Part shown: one piece after another, positions 15,843 through 23,222 of the stretch
Numbering within the stretch: the stretch's first letter is position 1
Layout of the letters: each line of letters opens with the position of its first letter
Assembly (NCBI GenBank): GCA_040881945.1
Contig: JBBECF010000118.1
Location: forward strand, 1-23,222
Length of the DNA stretch: 23,222 nucleotides
Reading direction: 5' to 3'
DNA from: JBBECF01 sp040881945
Lineage (GTDB): Bacteria; Pseudomonadota; Alphaproteobacteria; Dongiales; Dongiaceae
Position numbers and translations under genes: made by a program
Notes under the pieces: generated by a model
Database searches by the model: none
The model's input: only the letters and a program-made list of their open reading frames with translations
What the model was told of the DNA's origin: nothing

Positions 15843-16634
15843 ATGGCCGCGACACAGCAGGGACTGAAGGCGCTTGCGCGGACCCGGAAGCTCAAGCTCG
15901 GGCACTTCATCGTCGAATTCGCCACCCCCGGCATCGGCCACATGCTGAAATCCGCGGGCTGCGACTTCGCGCTGCTCGACACCGAGCACAGCGGCTTCGG
16001 CCACGAGACGGTGAAGAGCGTGCTGCGCTACATGGAGGCGGCCGGGCTGCCGACCATCGTGCGCGTGCCGTCCAAGGAGTATCACCATATCGCCCGCGCC
16101 TGCGACGTCGGCGCCGAGGGGATCATGCTGCCGATGGTCGGGTCGGCCGCCGAGGCCGAGCGCATCCTCGCATGCATGAAATACTATCCCGACGGCGCTC
16201 GCGGCGTCGCCTTGCAGATCGCCCACGACAACTATCGGCCGGGCCCGACCAAGGGCAAGCTCGCCGCCGCCAACAGGCGCACCACCTTGTTCGCCCAGAT
16301 CGAGACCGCGGACGGCGTCAAGAACGCAGAGCAGATCGCCGCCGTGCCCGGCGTCGACTGCCTGTGGATCGGCCACTTCGACCTCAGCGCCTCGCTCGGC
16401 ATCCCCGGCGAATTCGACAACCCGAAGTTCCTCGCGGCGATCGACCGTGTCATCGCCGCCGCGCGCAAGCACGGCAAGGCCCTCGGCCGCCTGGTGCCGA
16501 CCGTCGAGCAGGGCATCGAGCTGAACCGCGCCGGGTTCGATTTTATCTGCTATTCCGGCGACGTCTGGGTCCTGCACGGCGCGCTCAAACAGGCGGTGGG
16601 CGAGCTGCGCGCCGGCTGCGGACGGCGGCGCTGA
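15843..16634 (+). CDS. HpcH/HpaI-family class II aldolase
   Basis: Members cleave 2-keto-3-deoxy sugar acids or 4-hydroxy-2-oxo acids to pyruvate plus an aldehyde, using a divalent metal. In the 263-aa product the four active-site residues are all present: H49 (DTEHSGFGHE), R74 (VRVPS), E154 (QIETADG) and D180 (GHFDLSASLG). Their spacing closely matches E. coli HpaI (H45, R70, E149, D175). The loop GAEGIMLPMV, which closes the barrel, is also typical. GGGGAGG lies a few bases before the ATG. The exact substrate cannot be told, but the neighbouring dehydrogenase and sugar importer point to sugar-acid breakdown. Confidence 0.92.
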   Translation: MAATQQGLKALARTRKLKLGHFIVEFATPGIGHMLKSAGCDFALLDTEHSGFGHETVKSVLRYMEAAGLPTIVRVPSKEYHHIARACDVGAEGIMLPMVGSAAEAERILACMKYYPDGARGVALQIAHDNYRPGPTKGKLAAANRRTTLFAQIETADGVKNAEQIAAVPGVDCLWIGHFDLSASLGIPGEFDNPKFLAAIDRVIAAARKHGKALGRLVPTVEQGIELNRAGFDFICYSGDVWVLHGALKQAVGELRAGCGRRR

Positions 16635-16648
16635 GGCCCGGCCACGCC

Positions 16649-17701
16649 ATGGCGCAAGACGCCTTTCATGTGGTTCTGAGCGGCGATTTCCGCCGGCCGG
16701 ACGGCGGCCCGTCCTTCCCCGATTTCGATCTCGCGCCGCTCGAGAACCATCCGCGCGTCGTCTGCCGCTTTCTCGACGCCGGCGACGACATCGGCCCGGA
16801 CCAGGTCGCCGACGCCGATGCCCTCATCCTGCTCGTCCCGCGCGTCGGCCGGAACAGCTTCCACCGCAACGGCCGGCTGTCGCTGGTCGCGCGCTTCGGG
16901 GTCGGCTACGACAACGTTGACGTTGACGCCTGCACCGAGCACGGCGTAGCCCTGGCGATCACGCCCGACGGCGTGCGGCGGCCGGTGGCCGTCGCGATCC
17001 TCACGCTCATGCTGGCGCTCGCCGGCAAGCTGCTGATCAAGGACCGCCTGACGCGCGAAGGCCCCGCCGGCTTCGCCAAGAAGTCGCAGCACATGGGCGT
17101 CGGCTTGACCGGCAAGACCCTCGGGTCGATCGGCATCGGCAATATCGGGGCCGAGATGTTCCGGCTCGCCAAGCCGCTGGACATGGACTTCATCGCCCAC
17201 GATCCCTACGCCGACCCGGCCATGGTCCGGTTCCTCGGCGTCAGGCTCGTCGATCTCGAGACGCTGTTCCGCAGCTCCGACGTGCTGGCGGTCAACTGCC
17301 CGCTGACGCCGGCGACCCGCCATCTGGTCAACGCCGAGCGGCTCGGGCTGATGAAGCCGACCGCCTACCTGATCAACACGGCGCGCGGGGCCATCGTCGA
17401 CCAGAAGGCGCTGACCAAGGCGCTGCAAAAGCGGCGCCTCGCCGGGGCCGGCCTCGACGTGCTGGAGCAGGAGCCGCCGGACGCCGACGACCCGCTGCTG
17501 CGGCTCGACAACGTGGTGCTGGCGCCGCACGCGCTGTGCTGGACCGACCAGTGCTTCGCCGGCATCGGCGCCTCGGACGTCAAGGCGGTGCTCGACGTCA
17601 TGCACGGGCGCGAGCCGACCGGCGTGGTGAATCGCGCGGTCCTGGCCACGGAGGCGTGGCGCAAGCGGCTGGACGGCTATCGGGCGCGCTTCGGCGCCTG
17701 A
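16649..17701 (+). CDS. D-isomer-specific 2-hydroxyacid dehydrogenase (phosphoglycerate-dehydrogenase-like)
   Basis: This NAD(P)-dependent enzyme should interconvert a D-2-hydroxyacid and a 2-oxoacid. The 350-aa protein has the family's split catalytic domain, with ARFGVGYDNVDVDACTEHGV near residue 81 and the nucleotide loop GIGNIG at 162-167. Catalytic R246 (NTARG), E275 (EQEPP) and H294 (LAPHALCW) are all present. The residues after the His (ALCWTDQC) replace the commoner GSxT and mark a subgroup of sugar-acid-linked members. The ATG at 16649 is chosen because it begins 14 bases after the aldolase stop and gives a normal family length; the frame is open much further upstream. Confidence 0.92.
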   Translation: MAQDAFHVVLSGDFRRPDGGPSFPDFDLAPLENHPRVVCRFLDAGDDIGPDQVADADALILLVPRVGRNSFHRNGRLSLVARFGVGYDNVDVDACTEHGVALAITPDGVRRPVAVAILTLMLALAGKLLIKDRLTREGPAGFAKKSQHMGVGLTGKTLGSIGIGNIGAEMFRLAKPLDMDFIAHDPYADPAMVRFLGVRLVDLETLFRSSDVLAVNCPLTPATRHLVNAERLGLMKPTAYLINTARGAIVDQKALTKALQKRRLAGAGLDVLEQEPPDADDPLLRLDNVVLAPHALCWTDQCFAGIGASDVKAVLDVMHGREPTGVVNRAVLATEAWRKRLDGYRARFGA

Positions 17702-17714
17702 CCGGGGGCAGGTG

Positions 17715-17754
17715 TTGACAATGGGCGTTCGGGCAGAATCGCCGCGCGAACGCC
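17715..17754 (+). promoter_or_regulatory. Possible promoter -35 and inverted repeat upstream of the sugar-binding-protein gene
   Basis: A perfect TTGACA (17715-17720) lies in the 71-base gap before the ABC binding-protein gene. An 8-bp inverted repeat follows: GGCGTTCG at 17724-17731 and CGAACGCC at 17747-17754. No good -10 hexamer occurs at normal spacing; CAGAAT at 17734 is only 13 bases away. The repeat could be an operator or an mRNA hairpin. Confidence 0.28.
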
Positions 17755-17772
17755 GCAACGAGGGAGGACAGC

Positions 17773-19215
17773 ATGGGACGTTACGAAAAAATCTTCGGGG
17801 CGGCCGCCTTGGCGGCCCTCGCCCTCGGCTGGGGGCCGCCGGCGGCGGCCCAGTCGGCGGCCGAGCGCGCCGTCGAGGCGGCCAAGCCGTATGCGGGCAC
17901 GACCATCACCATCGTCTGGGAGGCCGGCCTGCAATCGCTCGACCCGTTGAATTTCTCGGGGCCGAAGTGGAAGGAGCTGACCGGCATCGACGTCAAGGTC
18001 GTCGAGGTCGCGACGGAGGAGATGTTCACCAAGATCATGCAGGACTACCGGTCTGGCGCCGGCGCCTATGACGCGCTCAACGTCATTCCCGCCTGGATGG
18101 CCGACCTCGCCAAGGCCGGCGCCCTCGAGCCGCTCGACGCTTACGTTGACAAGTACGGTTTCCGCGAGGAGCTGCAGGAGATCGCGCCGGTCTATCGCGA
18201 CAACCAGATGACCGTGGACGGCACGATCTACGGCTTCCCGGACGACGGCGACGTGTTCCTGATGTACTACCGCAAGGACCTGTTCGAGGACGCGGCCAAC
18301 AAGGCCGAGTTCAAGGCCAAGCACGGCTACGATCTGGCGGCGCCCACGACCTGGAAGCAATTCGGGGAAATCGGCCAGTTCTTCACCGACAAATACGCGC
18401 CCAAGATGTACGGCGCGGCGTTCTTCCGCCAGCCGCCCTACGCCCAGTACATGTTCCAGGAGCGTTTCCGCGTCGAAGGCGGCAAGTTCTTCGATCCGGC
18501 GACCATGAAGGCGACGGTCAACAGCGACGTCGGCGTGCGCGTGCTGGCCGAGATGCGCGCGGACAACAAGTTCATGCCGCCGGGGGTCGAGACCTGGGGC
18601 TTCGTCGAGAACCTCGCGGCCTTCCTCGACGGCACGACGGCGATGACCATCTCCTGGCCGCCCTACGGGCGCTGGGCCGCCGGCTACGGCACCGACGAGG
18701 CGGCGCTGTCCTGGGTGCCGAAGTCGAAGGTCGCCGGCAAGGTCGGCTACGCCCTGCCGCCGGGCGGCCATCCGCAGCTCGCCGCCGGCTTCGCGCTCTC
18801 GGTCGCCTCGACCAGCAAGAACAAGGAGGCCGCCTATCTGTTCATCCAGTGGCTGAACAGCAAGGACACGAGCCTGCAGCGGGTGCAGCTCCCCTACGCG
18901 CTGCGCGATCCCTTCCGGGCGTCGCACTTCGCCAGCGCCGAGTACAAGTCGCGCTGGCCGGAGGCGCCCCAGTACCTGGCGGCGCTCGAGGCCGGCGCGG
19001 TCAGCGGCCTGCTCGATCTGTCGCTGTTGCAGACCGACAAGTACGAGGAGCCGCTGCGCCAGGGCATCAGCCGCCTGTGGGCGGGCGACGACCCCAAGGC
19101 GATCCTCGACCAGGTGGCGGCCGAGTGGGACGCCGTCACCGAGCGCGTCGGCCTCGACAAGCAGAAGGCGGCGTATGGGGGCTGGGCGGCGAAGCCCAAC
19201 GCCTATCCGCAATAG
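17773..19215 (+). CDS. Sugar ABC transporter periplasmic substrate-binding protein (family 1)
   Basis: This 480-aa exported protein would capture the transported sugar or polyol in the periplasm. It has a signal peptide (residues 1-26, hydrophobic AAALAALALGW, cleavage after PPAAA). The mature part shows the family-1 pattern: TTITIVWEAGLQSLD, then FTKIMQDYRSGAGAYDALNV, GTIYGFPDDGDVFLMYYRKDLFED, and LPPGGHPQLAAGFALSVASTSKNKEAAYLFIQWL. GGGAGG precedes the ATG. The ligand cannot be predicted from sequence alone. The two permeases and the ATPase follow, separated from it by a strong hairpin that may explain higher expression of this component. Confidence 0.94.
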   Translation: MGRYEKIFGAAALAALALGWGPPAAAQSAAERAVEAAKPYAGTTITIVWEAGLQSLDPLNFSGPKWKELTGIDVKVVEVATEEMFTKIMQDYRSGAGAYDALNVIPAWMADLAKAGALEPLDAYVDKYGFREELQEIAPVYRDNQMTVDGTIYGFPDDGDVFLMYYRKDLFEDAANKAEFKAKHGYDLAAPTTWKQFGEIGQFFTDKYAPKMYGAAFFRQPPYAQYMFQERFRVEGGKFFDPATMKATVNSDVGVRVLAEMRADNKFMPPGVETWGFVENLAAFLDGTTAMTISWPPYGRWAAGYGTDEAALSWVPKSKVAGKVGYALPPGGHPQLAAGFALSVASTSKNKEAAYLFIQWLNSKDTSLQRVQLPYALRDPFRASHFASAEYKSRWPEAPQYLAALEAGAVSGLLDLSLLQTDKYEEPLRQGISRLWAGDDPKAILDQVAAEWDAVTERVGLDKQKAAYGGWAAKPNAYPQ

Positions 19216-19227
19216 GCTCGCGGCGCG

Positions 19228-19259
19228 GGCGACGGCGTCCCGGCAGGGGCGCCGTCGCC
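19228..19259 (+). other. Strong intercistronic hairpin between binding protein and permease genes
   Basis: GGCGACGGCGTCCC (19228-19241), loop GGCA, then GGGGCGCCGTCGCC (19246-19259) form a 14-bp stem with a single T-G wobble. No T run follows, so it is not a classical intrinsic terminator. Such structures after binding-protein genes commonly protect the upstream mRNA from 3' decay or cause partial termination. Confidence 0.7.
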
Positions 19260-19311
19260 GGCCGGCCCGCGCGCGAACACGAAGATGCGGGCGAGCGGGA
19301 ACGGGGAAGGC

Positions 19312-20241
19312 ATGACGAGCTCGACGATCTCCGGGGCGGCCGGCGGGCTCGGCGGGGTGCGCTACCGCCTGGGCCTGTTCGCCGACCGCCGGTTCAAGTA
19401 CCTGATCGTCTGGCCGGCGATCCTCGTGCTGCTGCTCATCGGGCTGTTCCCGCTCGTCTATAACCTGGTCGTCAGTTTCCAGAACATCACCATGCTGGAG
19501 GAGGACACCTCCTTCGCCGGCCTGGCGAACTACGCCCGGTTGTTCGGCGACCTGCGCCTGTGGCAGGCGCTCGGGCACACCGCGATCTTCACGCTCGTCG
19601 CCTTGCCGGTCGAACTGCTGCTCGGGCTCGCCATGGCCCAGCTCTTCCTCGAACGGATGCCCGGCCGGCAGGTCTTCGTGGCGTTGCTCGTGCTGCCGAC
19701 GGTGATCTCGCCGATCGTGGCCGGGGCGACCTGGCGGCTCATGTTCGACAACCGCTACGGCCCGATCAACCAGATCGTCGGCTGGTTCGCGGGCGAGCCG
19801 GTGCCGCTGCTGTGGGTCGTCGATCCCGTTCTCGTCTATCCGGCGATCGTCGCCTGCGAGATCTGGCAGTGGACGCCGTTCATGTTCCTCATCCTGCTGG
19901 CGGCGCTGTCCAACGTCGACCGCTCGCTGATCGAGGCGGCGGCGATCGACGGCGCGTCCTTCTGGCGCATCTTCTTCCGCATCGTGCTGCCGGCGATCTG
20001 GCCGGTGATGGCGATCGCCATCCTGATCCGCGGGCTCGATCTGGTCCGCCTGTTCGACATCGTCTGGGCGTTGACGCGCGGCGGCCCCGGCACGATGACC
20101 CAGACGATCTCGATCTACGCCTATTTGCAGGGCTTCCAGCAGTTCGAGACGAGCTACACGGCGGCGATCGCCTTCCTGGTGATCTTCCTCCTGTCGGTCA
20201 TCGTCATGACGGCGCTCCGCCGGATGGAGATTGCCCGATGA
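19312..20241 (+). CDS. Sugar ABC transporter permease, MalF/UgpA-like
   Basis: This 309-aa inner-membrane protein has about six transmembrane helices; the first is at residues 31-54. The EAA loop that docks the ATPase is at 208-230 (EAAAIDGASFWRIFFRIVLP). YARLFGD and LPTVISPIVAGATWRLMFD are typical of this permease family. I prefer the ATG at 19312, which has GGGGAAGG just upstream, over the ATG at 19285 nine codons earlier. Its stop overlaps the next permease as ATGA. Confidence 0.92.
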   Translation: MTSSTISGAAGGLGGVRYRLGLFADRRFKYLIVWPAILVLLLIGLFPLVYNLVVSFQNITMLEEDTSFAGLANYARLFGDLRLWQALGHTAIFTLVALPVELLLGLAMAQLFLERMPGRQVFVALLVLPTVISPIVAGATWRLMFDNRYGPINQIVGWFAGEPVPLLWVVDPVLVYPAIVACEIWQWTPFMFLILLAALSNVDRSLIEAAAIDGASFWRIFFRIVLPAIWPVMAIAILIRGLDLVRLFDIVWALTRGGPGTMTQTISIYAYLQGFQQFETSYTAAIAFLVIFLLSVIVMTALRRMEIAR

Positions 20242-21074
20242 CGACGCTGCGGCTGCGGCGCCGGACCGCGATCCTGGCCGGACGTTACGCCGCGGCGACG
20301 GCGCTGACCGTCGTTTTCCTGTTCCCGGTCTATTGGCTGTTCATCATATCGTTCAAGACGCCGGACGAGATCTTCGCCTTTCCCCCGCGATGGTTGCCGG
20401 ACAGCCTGCAACTCGGCAACTACGCGGTGCTGTTCAAGGACGGCGACGCGGCGACGGTGTGGAACAGTCTGGTGGTGGCCGGGATCAGCACCGTCATCGC
20501 CATGTTCCTCGGCACGATCTGCGCCTACAGCCTGGCGCGGTTCCGCACCGGCGGCGACAACCTGGCGATCTGGATCATCTCGCAACGCATGTTCCCGCCG
20601 ATCGTGGTCGTGTTTCCGATCTTCCTGCTCTATGTCTGGATCGGCTGGGTCGACACGTACCAGGGCCTGATCCTGCTCTATACCGCGTTCAACCTGCCCT
20701 ATGTCATCTGGATGATGCGCGGCTACGTCGCCGACATTCCGATCGAGCTCGAGGAAAGCGCGCTGGTCGACGGCTGCACCCGCTGGCAGGTGCTGGTCCG
20801 GGTGGTGTTTCCGATGGCGCGCGCCGGACTGTTCGCGACCGCCGTCTTCACCTTCGTGTTCGCCTGGAACGATTTCCTGTTCGCGCTCGTCCTGACCCGC
20901 ACCGAGGTCGTGACCTTCCCGGTCCAGGTGACGCATTATTTCGGCGGGCAGTCGAATTTCTGGGCGAAGATCGCGGCCATGTCGGTGCTCGGCACGCTGC
21001 CGATCTTCTGCGCCGTCGCGATGCTGCAACGCTATCTGGTGCGCGGCATCTCGATGGGCGCGGTCAAGGGGTGA
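20238..21074 (+). CDS. Sugar ABC transporter permease, MalG/UgpE-like
   Basis: This 278-aa inner-membrane subunit has six predicted helices, the first at residues 18-38. The opening FPVYWLFIISFKTPDEIFAFPP and NYAVLF are hallmarks of MalG-type permeases. The EAA loop is at 172-192 (EESALVDGCTRWQVLVRVVFP). FAWNDFLFALVLTR lies near the end. The ATG sits in the ATGA overlap with the first permease, so the two are translated together and should form the heterodimeric channel. Confidence 0.94.
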   Translation: MTTLRLRRRTAILAGRYAAATALTVVFLFPVYWLFIISFKTPDEIFAFPPRWLPDSLQLGNYAVLFKDGDAATVWNSLVVAGISTVIAMFLGTICAYSLARFRTGGDNLAIWIISQRMFPPIVVVFPIFLLYVWIGWVDTYQGLILLYTAFNLPYVIWMMRGYVADIPIELEESALVDGCTRWQVLVRVVFPMARAGLFATAVFTFVFAWNDFLFALVLTRTEVVTFPVQVTHYFGGQSNFWAKIAAMSVLGTLPIFCAVAMLQRYLVRGISMGAVKG

Positions 21075-21082
21075 GGCAAGGG

Positions 21083-22183
21083 ATGGCCGAGCTGAAGATC
21101 GCCGGGCTGCACAAGCGCTACGGCAACGTCCACGCGGTGCGCGGCGTCGACCTGGAGGTGCCGGCCGGCGAGTTCACCGTGCTGGTCGGCCCGTCGGGCT
21201 GCGGCAAGAGCACGCTGCTGCGCACCATCGCGGGCCTCGAAGAGGCCGACGAAGGCACGATCGAGATCGGCGGGCGCGTGGTCAACGACACGCCGCCGCG
21301 CGATCGCGACATCGCCATGGTGTTTCAGAACTACGCGCTCTACCCCTATATGAGCGTGTTCGAGAACATCGCCTTCGGCCTGCGCGCGCGCAGGACGCCG
21401 AAGGCCGAGATCGAGGCGCGCGTGCGCCGCGCCGCCGACATGCTCGACATCTCGGGCCTGCTCGATCGTCTGCCGCGCCAGCTCTCGGGCGGCCAGCGCC
21501 AGCGCGTAGCGATCGGTCGTGCCATCGTGCGCAACGCCCGCCTGTTCCTGTTCGATGAGCCCCTGAGCAACCTCGACGCCCAGCTCCGCGACGAAATGCG
21601 CAGCGAAATCAAGCGGTTGCACCAGGAGATCGCGACCACGATGATCTACGTCACGCACGACCAGATCGAGGCCATGACGCTCGCCGACCGCATCGTCCTG
21701 CTCAAGGACGGGCGCATCGAGCAGGCCGGCGCGCCGCTCGACCTATTCGAGCGGCCGGCGACGCGTTTCGTTGCCGGGTTCCTCGGCTCGCCGGCGATGA
21801 ACTTCGTGCCCGCCGGGCTGGGGGCGACCGACGGCGCGCCCGCCGTGCGGCTCGCGGACGGCGTGCGGCTGCGTCTGCCGGCGGCGCGGCGCGGGGCGCT
21901 CGCCGGGCAGGCGGAGCGGCCGATCGTCCTCGGCCTCCGGCCCGAGCATATCGCCCGCGCCCGCGACGGCGCGCCGCGCGACGGCGTCGTTCGCCTGGCC
22001 GCGACCATCGAGCTGGTCCAGCCGACCGGCTCGCGCACCTACGCGACCTTCCGGCTCGGCGGCGTCGCGGTGGTGGCGGAGCTGCAGGCGCACGACGTGC
22101 AGCGCCCCAACGAACGCGTCGTGCTCGAGTTCGACATGAATCGCGCCGTTCTCATCGACCCGGCCACCGACCGGGTGTTGTGA
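21083..22183 (+). CDS. Sugar ABC transporter ATP-binding protein, UgpC/MsmK/MalK-like
   Basis: This cytoplasmic ATPase should power the importer. The 366-aa protein has Walker A GPSGCGKST at residues 36-44, Q-loop Q82, signature LSGGQ at 134-138, Walker B LFLFDEP at 154-160 and switch H192. The C-terminal 130 residues are the TOBE/OB regulatory domain (LGLRPEHI, LVQPTGSRTYATFRLGG) of the MalK-type group, which often lets one ATPase serve several sugars. It begins eight bases after the permease stop with AAGGG as the ribosome site. Confidence 0.95.
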   Translation: MAELKIAGLHKRYGNVHAVRGVDLEVPAGEFTVLVGPSGCGKSTLLRTIAGLEEADEGTIEIGGRVVNDTPPRDRDIAMVFQNYALYPYMSVFENIAFGLRARRTPKAEIEARVRRAADMLDISGLLDRLPRQLSGGQRQRVAIGRAIVRNARLFLFDEPLSNLDAQLRDEMRSEIKRLHQEIATTMIYVTHDQIEAMTLADRIVLLKDGRIEQAGAPLDLFERPATRFVAGFLGSPAMNFVPAGLGATDGAPAVRLADGVRLRLPAARRGALAGQAERPIVLGLRPEHIARARDGAPRDGVVRLAATIELVQPTGSRTYATFRLGGVAVVAELQAHDVQRPNERVVLEFDMNRAVLIDPATDRVL

Positions 22184-22214
22184 GCGGCGCCACGGGGGAA
22201 AGGGGGGAAACGCG

Positions 22215-23222
22215 ATGGCCGCCAAGAGACCGACCCGCGCCGTCAAGCTGCTCGGCACCGCGGCGCCCGACACCAAGAGCCGCCGGCTCGCCGCCGGGCC
22301 GCTGTCGGTCGAGCTCGACAACGGGGCGCTGCGCTACGTCCGCTTCAACGGCGTCGAGGTCTTGCGCGCCGTCGCCTTCCTGGTGCGCGACGAAAACTGG
22401 GGCACCTTCACGCCGGAGATCCGCGGCCTCAAGGTCCGCCAGGGCCGCGGCGGGTTTCGCGTGTCCTACGAGGCGCGCTGCGGCGATGCCCGCCGCGCCC
22501 TCGGCTACCGCGTCGACATCGTCGGCCGGCCCGACGGCAGCTTGCGCTTCGACGCCGCGGCGCGCGCCGAAACCGACTTCCCGACCAATCGCACCGGCTT
22601 CATCGTCCTGCACCCGCTCAGCGGCGTCGCCGGCCGCCCGGTCGAGGTCGAGCACGTGGACGGCCACACGCTGCGCGATAAGTTTCCGGCGCTCGTCAGC
22701 CCGCTGCAACCCTTCTACGACATCCGCGCCTTGTCGCACGAGGTCGTGCCCGGCGTCCGGGCGACGGTGCGCATGGAAGGCGACAGCTTCGAGATGGAGG
22801 ACCACCGCAACTGGACGGACGCCTCGTTCAAGACCTATGTCCGCCCGCTCGCCTTGCCCTGGCCCTACACCATTCCGGCCGGCGCCGAGTTCGCGCAAGT
22901 AGTCGCGCTCGACATCGCGGGCAAGGCTAGGCCGGGCCGGGCCGCCGCGGGCGGCCGGCGGCTGCGCGTCGAAATCGGCCGCGCCGCGGGCGGCGTCATG
23001 CCGCGCATCGGTCTCGGCGTCCCGGCCGAGGAGGCCGCGCCGGCGCTGGCCGCGGCCGATCTGATCAAACGGCTCGGCCCGCAGCTCCTGGTCTGCCGCG
23101 TCGACCTGCGGCGCGGTGACGGGGCGGTCCTGCTCGGCAACTATCGCCGGCTGGCCCTGGCGAGCGGCGCCGAGGTCGTGCTCGAAATCGTCATCCCCGG
23201 CGAGGGCCCGCCGCGCGACGAG
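22215..23222 (+). CDS. Conserved protein resembling D-apionate lactonase (ApnL-like), truncated by the right edge
   Basis: 336 codons are present and the frame is still open at the last base. The visible part is soluble and beta-rich: LSVELDNGALRYVRFNGVEVLRAVAFLVRD, ENWGTFTPEI, TDFPTNRTGFIVLHPLSGVAGRPVEVEHVDG, and FEMEDHRNWTDASFKTYVRPLALPWPYTIPAG. From memory these strings fit the family named D-apionate lactonase, which opens D-apionolactone in apiose breakdown, but I cannot verify this. The position directly after a sugar ABC importer fits such a role. GGGGGGAAA lies before the ATG at 22215, and the stretch between it and the ATPase stop is short (31 bases). A galactose-mutarotase-like or glycosidase-like enzyme remains possible. 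Confidence 0.7.
   Translation, partial: MAAKRPTRAVKLLGTAAPDTKSRRLAAGPLSVELDNGALRYVRFNGVEVLRAVAFLVRDENWGTFTPEIRGLKVRQGRGGFRVSYEARCGDARRALGYRVDIVGRPDGSLRFDAAARAETDFPTNRTGFIVLHPLSGVAGRPVEVEHVDGHTLRDKFPALVSPLQPFYDIRALSHEVVPGVRATVRMEGDSFEMEDHRNWTDASFKTYVRPLALPWPYTIPAGAEFAQVVALDIAGKARPGRAAAGGRRLRVEIGRAAGGVMPRIGLGVPAEEAAPALAAADLIKRLGPQLLVCRVDLRRGDGAVLLGNYRRLALASGAEVVLEIVIPGEGPPRDE

Noticed and set aside
19228..19259. Rho-independent terminator after the binding-protein gene
   Set aside because: The stem is strong but is followed by GC-rich sequence with no T run, and the transporter genes continue on the same strand.

Overview
This is a very GC-rich, densely coded bacterial window, and gene content and style suggest an alphaproteobacterium of the Rhodospirillales/Rhizobiales type. 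The pointers are FNR/FixK-type boxes, a YcaO-TfuA pair, a cyclase-TolB-TPR protein, a UgpC-type sugar ABC transporter, and start codons coupled by ATGA/GTGA overlaps. The species cannot be fixed from the sequence. I see no rRNA, tRNA, CRISPR array or transposase gene. Two genes are cut by the window edges: a sigma-54 response regulator on the left and a lactonase-like hypothetical protein on the right.

Region 1 (1-10284) is a stress and maintenance neighbourhood. After the truncated NtrC-type regulator (minus strand) come, on the plus strand, a fused aminoglycoside-phosphotransferase-like/P-loop kinase, a LonB-like ATP-dependent protease and a tandem universal stress protein (USP). Facing them on the minus strand is a four-gene run: an 80-aa protein, a USP, an archaeal-type methionine adenosyltransferase and protein-L-isoaspartate methyltransferase (pcm). 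A malic enzyme diverges from it. Two copies of the same FNR/FixK-like box lie here in opposite orientations, one just before the Lon-like gene (2767-2780) and one in the divergent promoter region (8861-8874). I infer an oxygen-responsive protein-maintenance regulon covering proteolysis, isoaspartate repair with its own SAM supply, USPs and pyruvate/NAD(P)H supply. The content recalls the mycobacterial DosR dormancy set.

Region 2 (10300-12698, minus strand) holds a class III nucleotide cyclase-like protein with TolB-like and TPR domains, followed by a small SAM-dependent methyltransferase. The cyclase keeps its metal and transition-state residues but lacks the usual adenine-specifying pair.

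Region 3 (12839-15741) begins with a 118-bp MITE-like palindromic element. A predicted promoter follows, then an 84-aa protein with a Lys-Ala repeat tail, a YcaO enzyme, a TfuA partner and a small antibiotic-biosynthesis-monooxygenase-fold protein. YcaO-TfuA pairs install backbone thioamides in peptides and proteins. The 84-aa product is the obvious local candidate substrate, which makes this the best candidate for an undescribed system here.

Region 4 (15843-23222) looks like a sugar-acid or polyol catabolic operon: an HpcH/HpaI-type aldolase, a D-2-hydroxyacid dehydrogenase, a complete family-1 sugar ABC importer (binding protein, two permeases, ATPase) and a truncated protein resembling D-apionate lactonase. 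A strong hairpin separates the binding-protein gene from the permeases.
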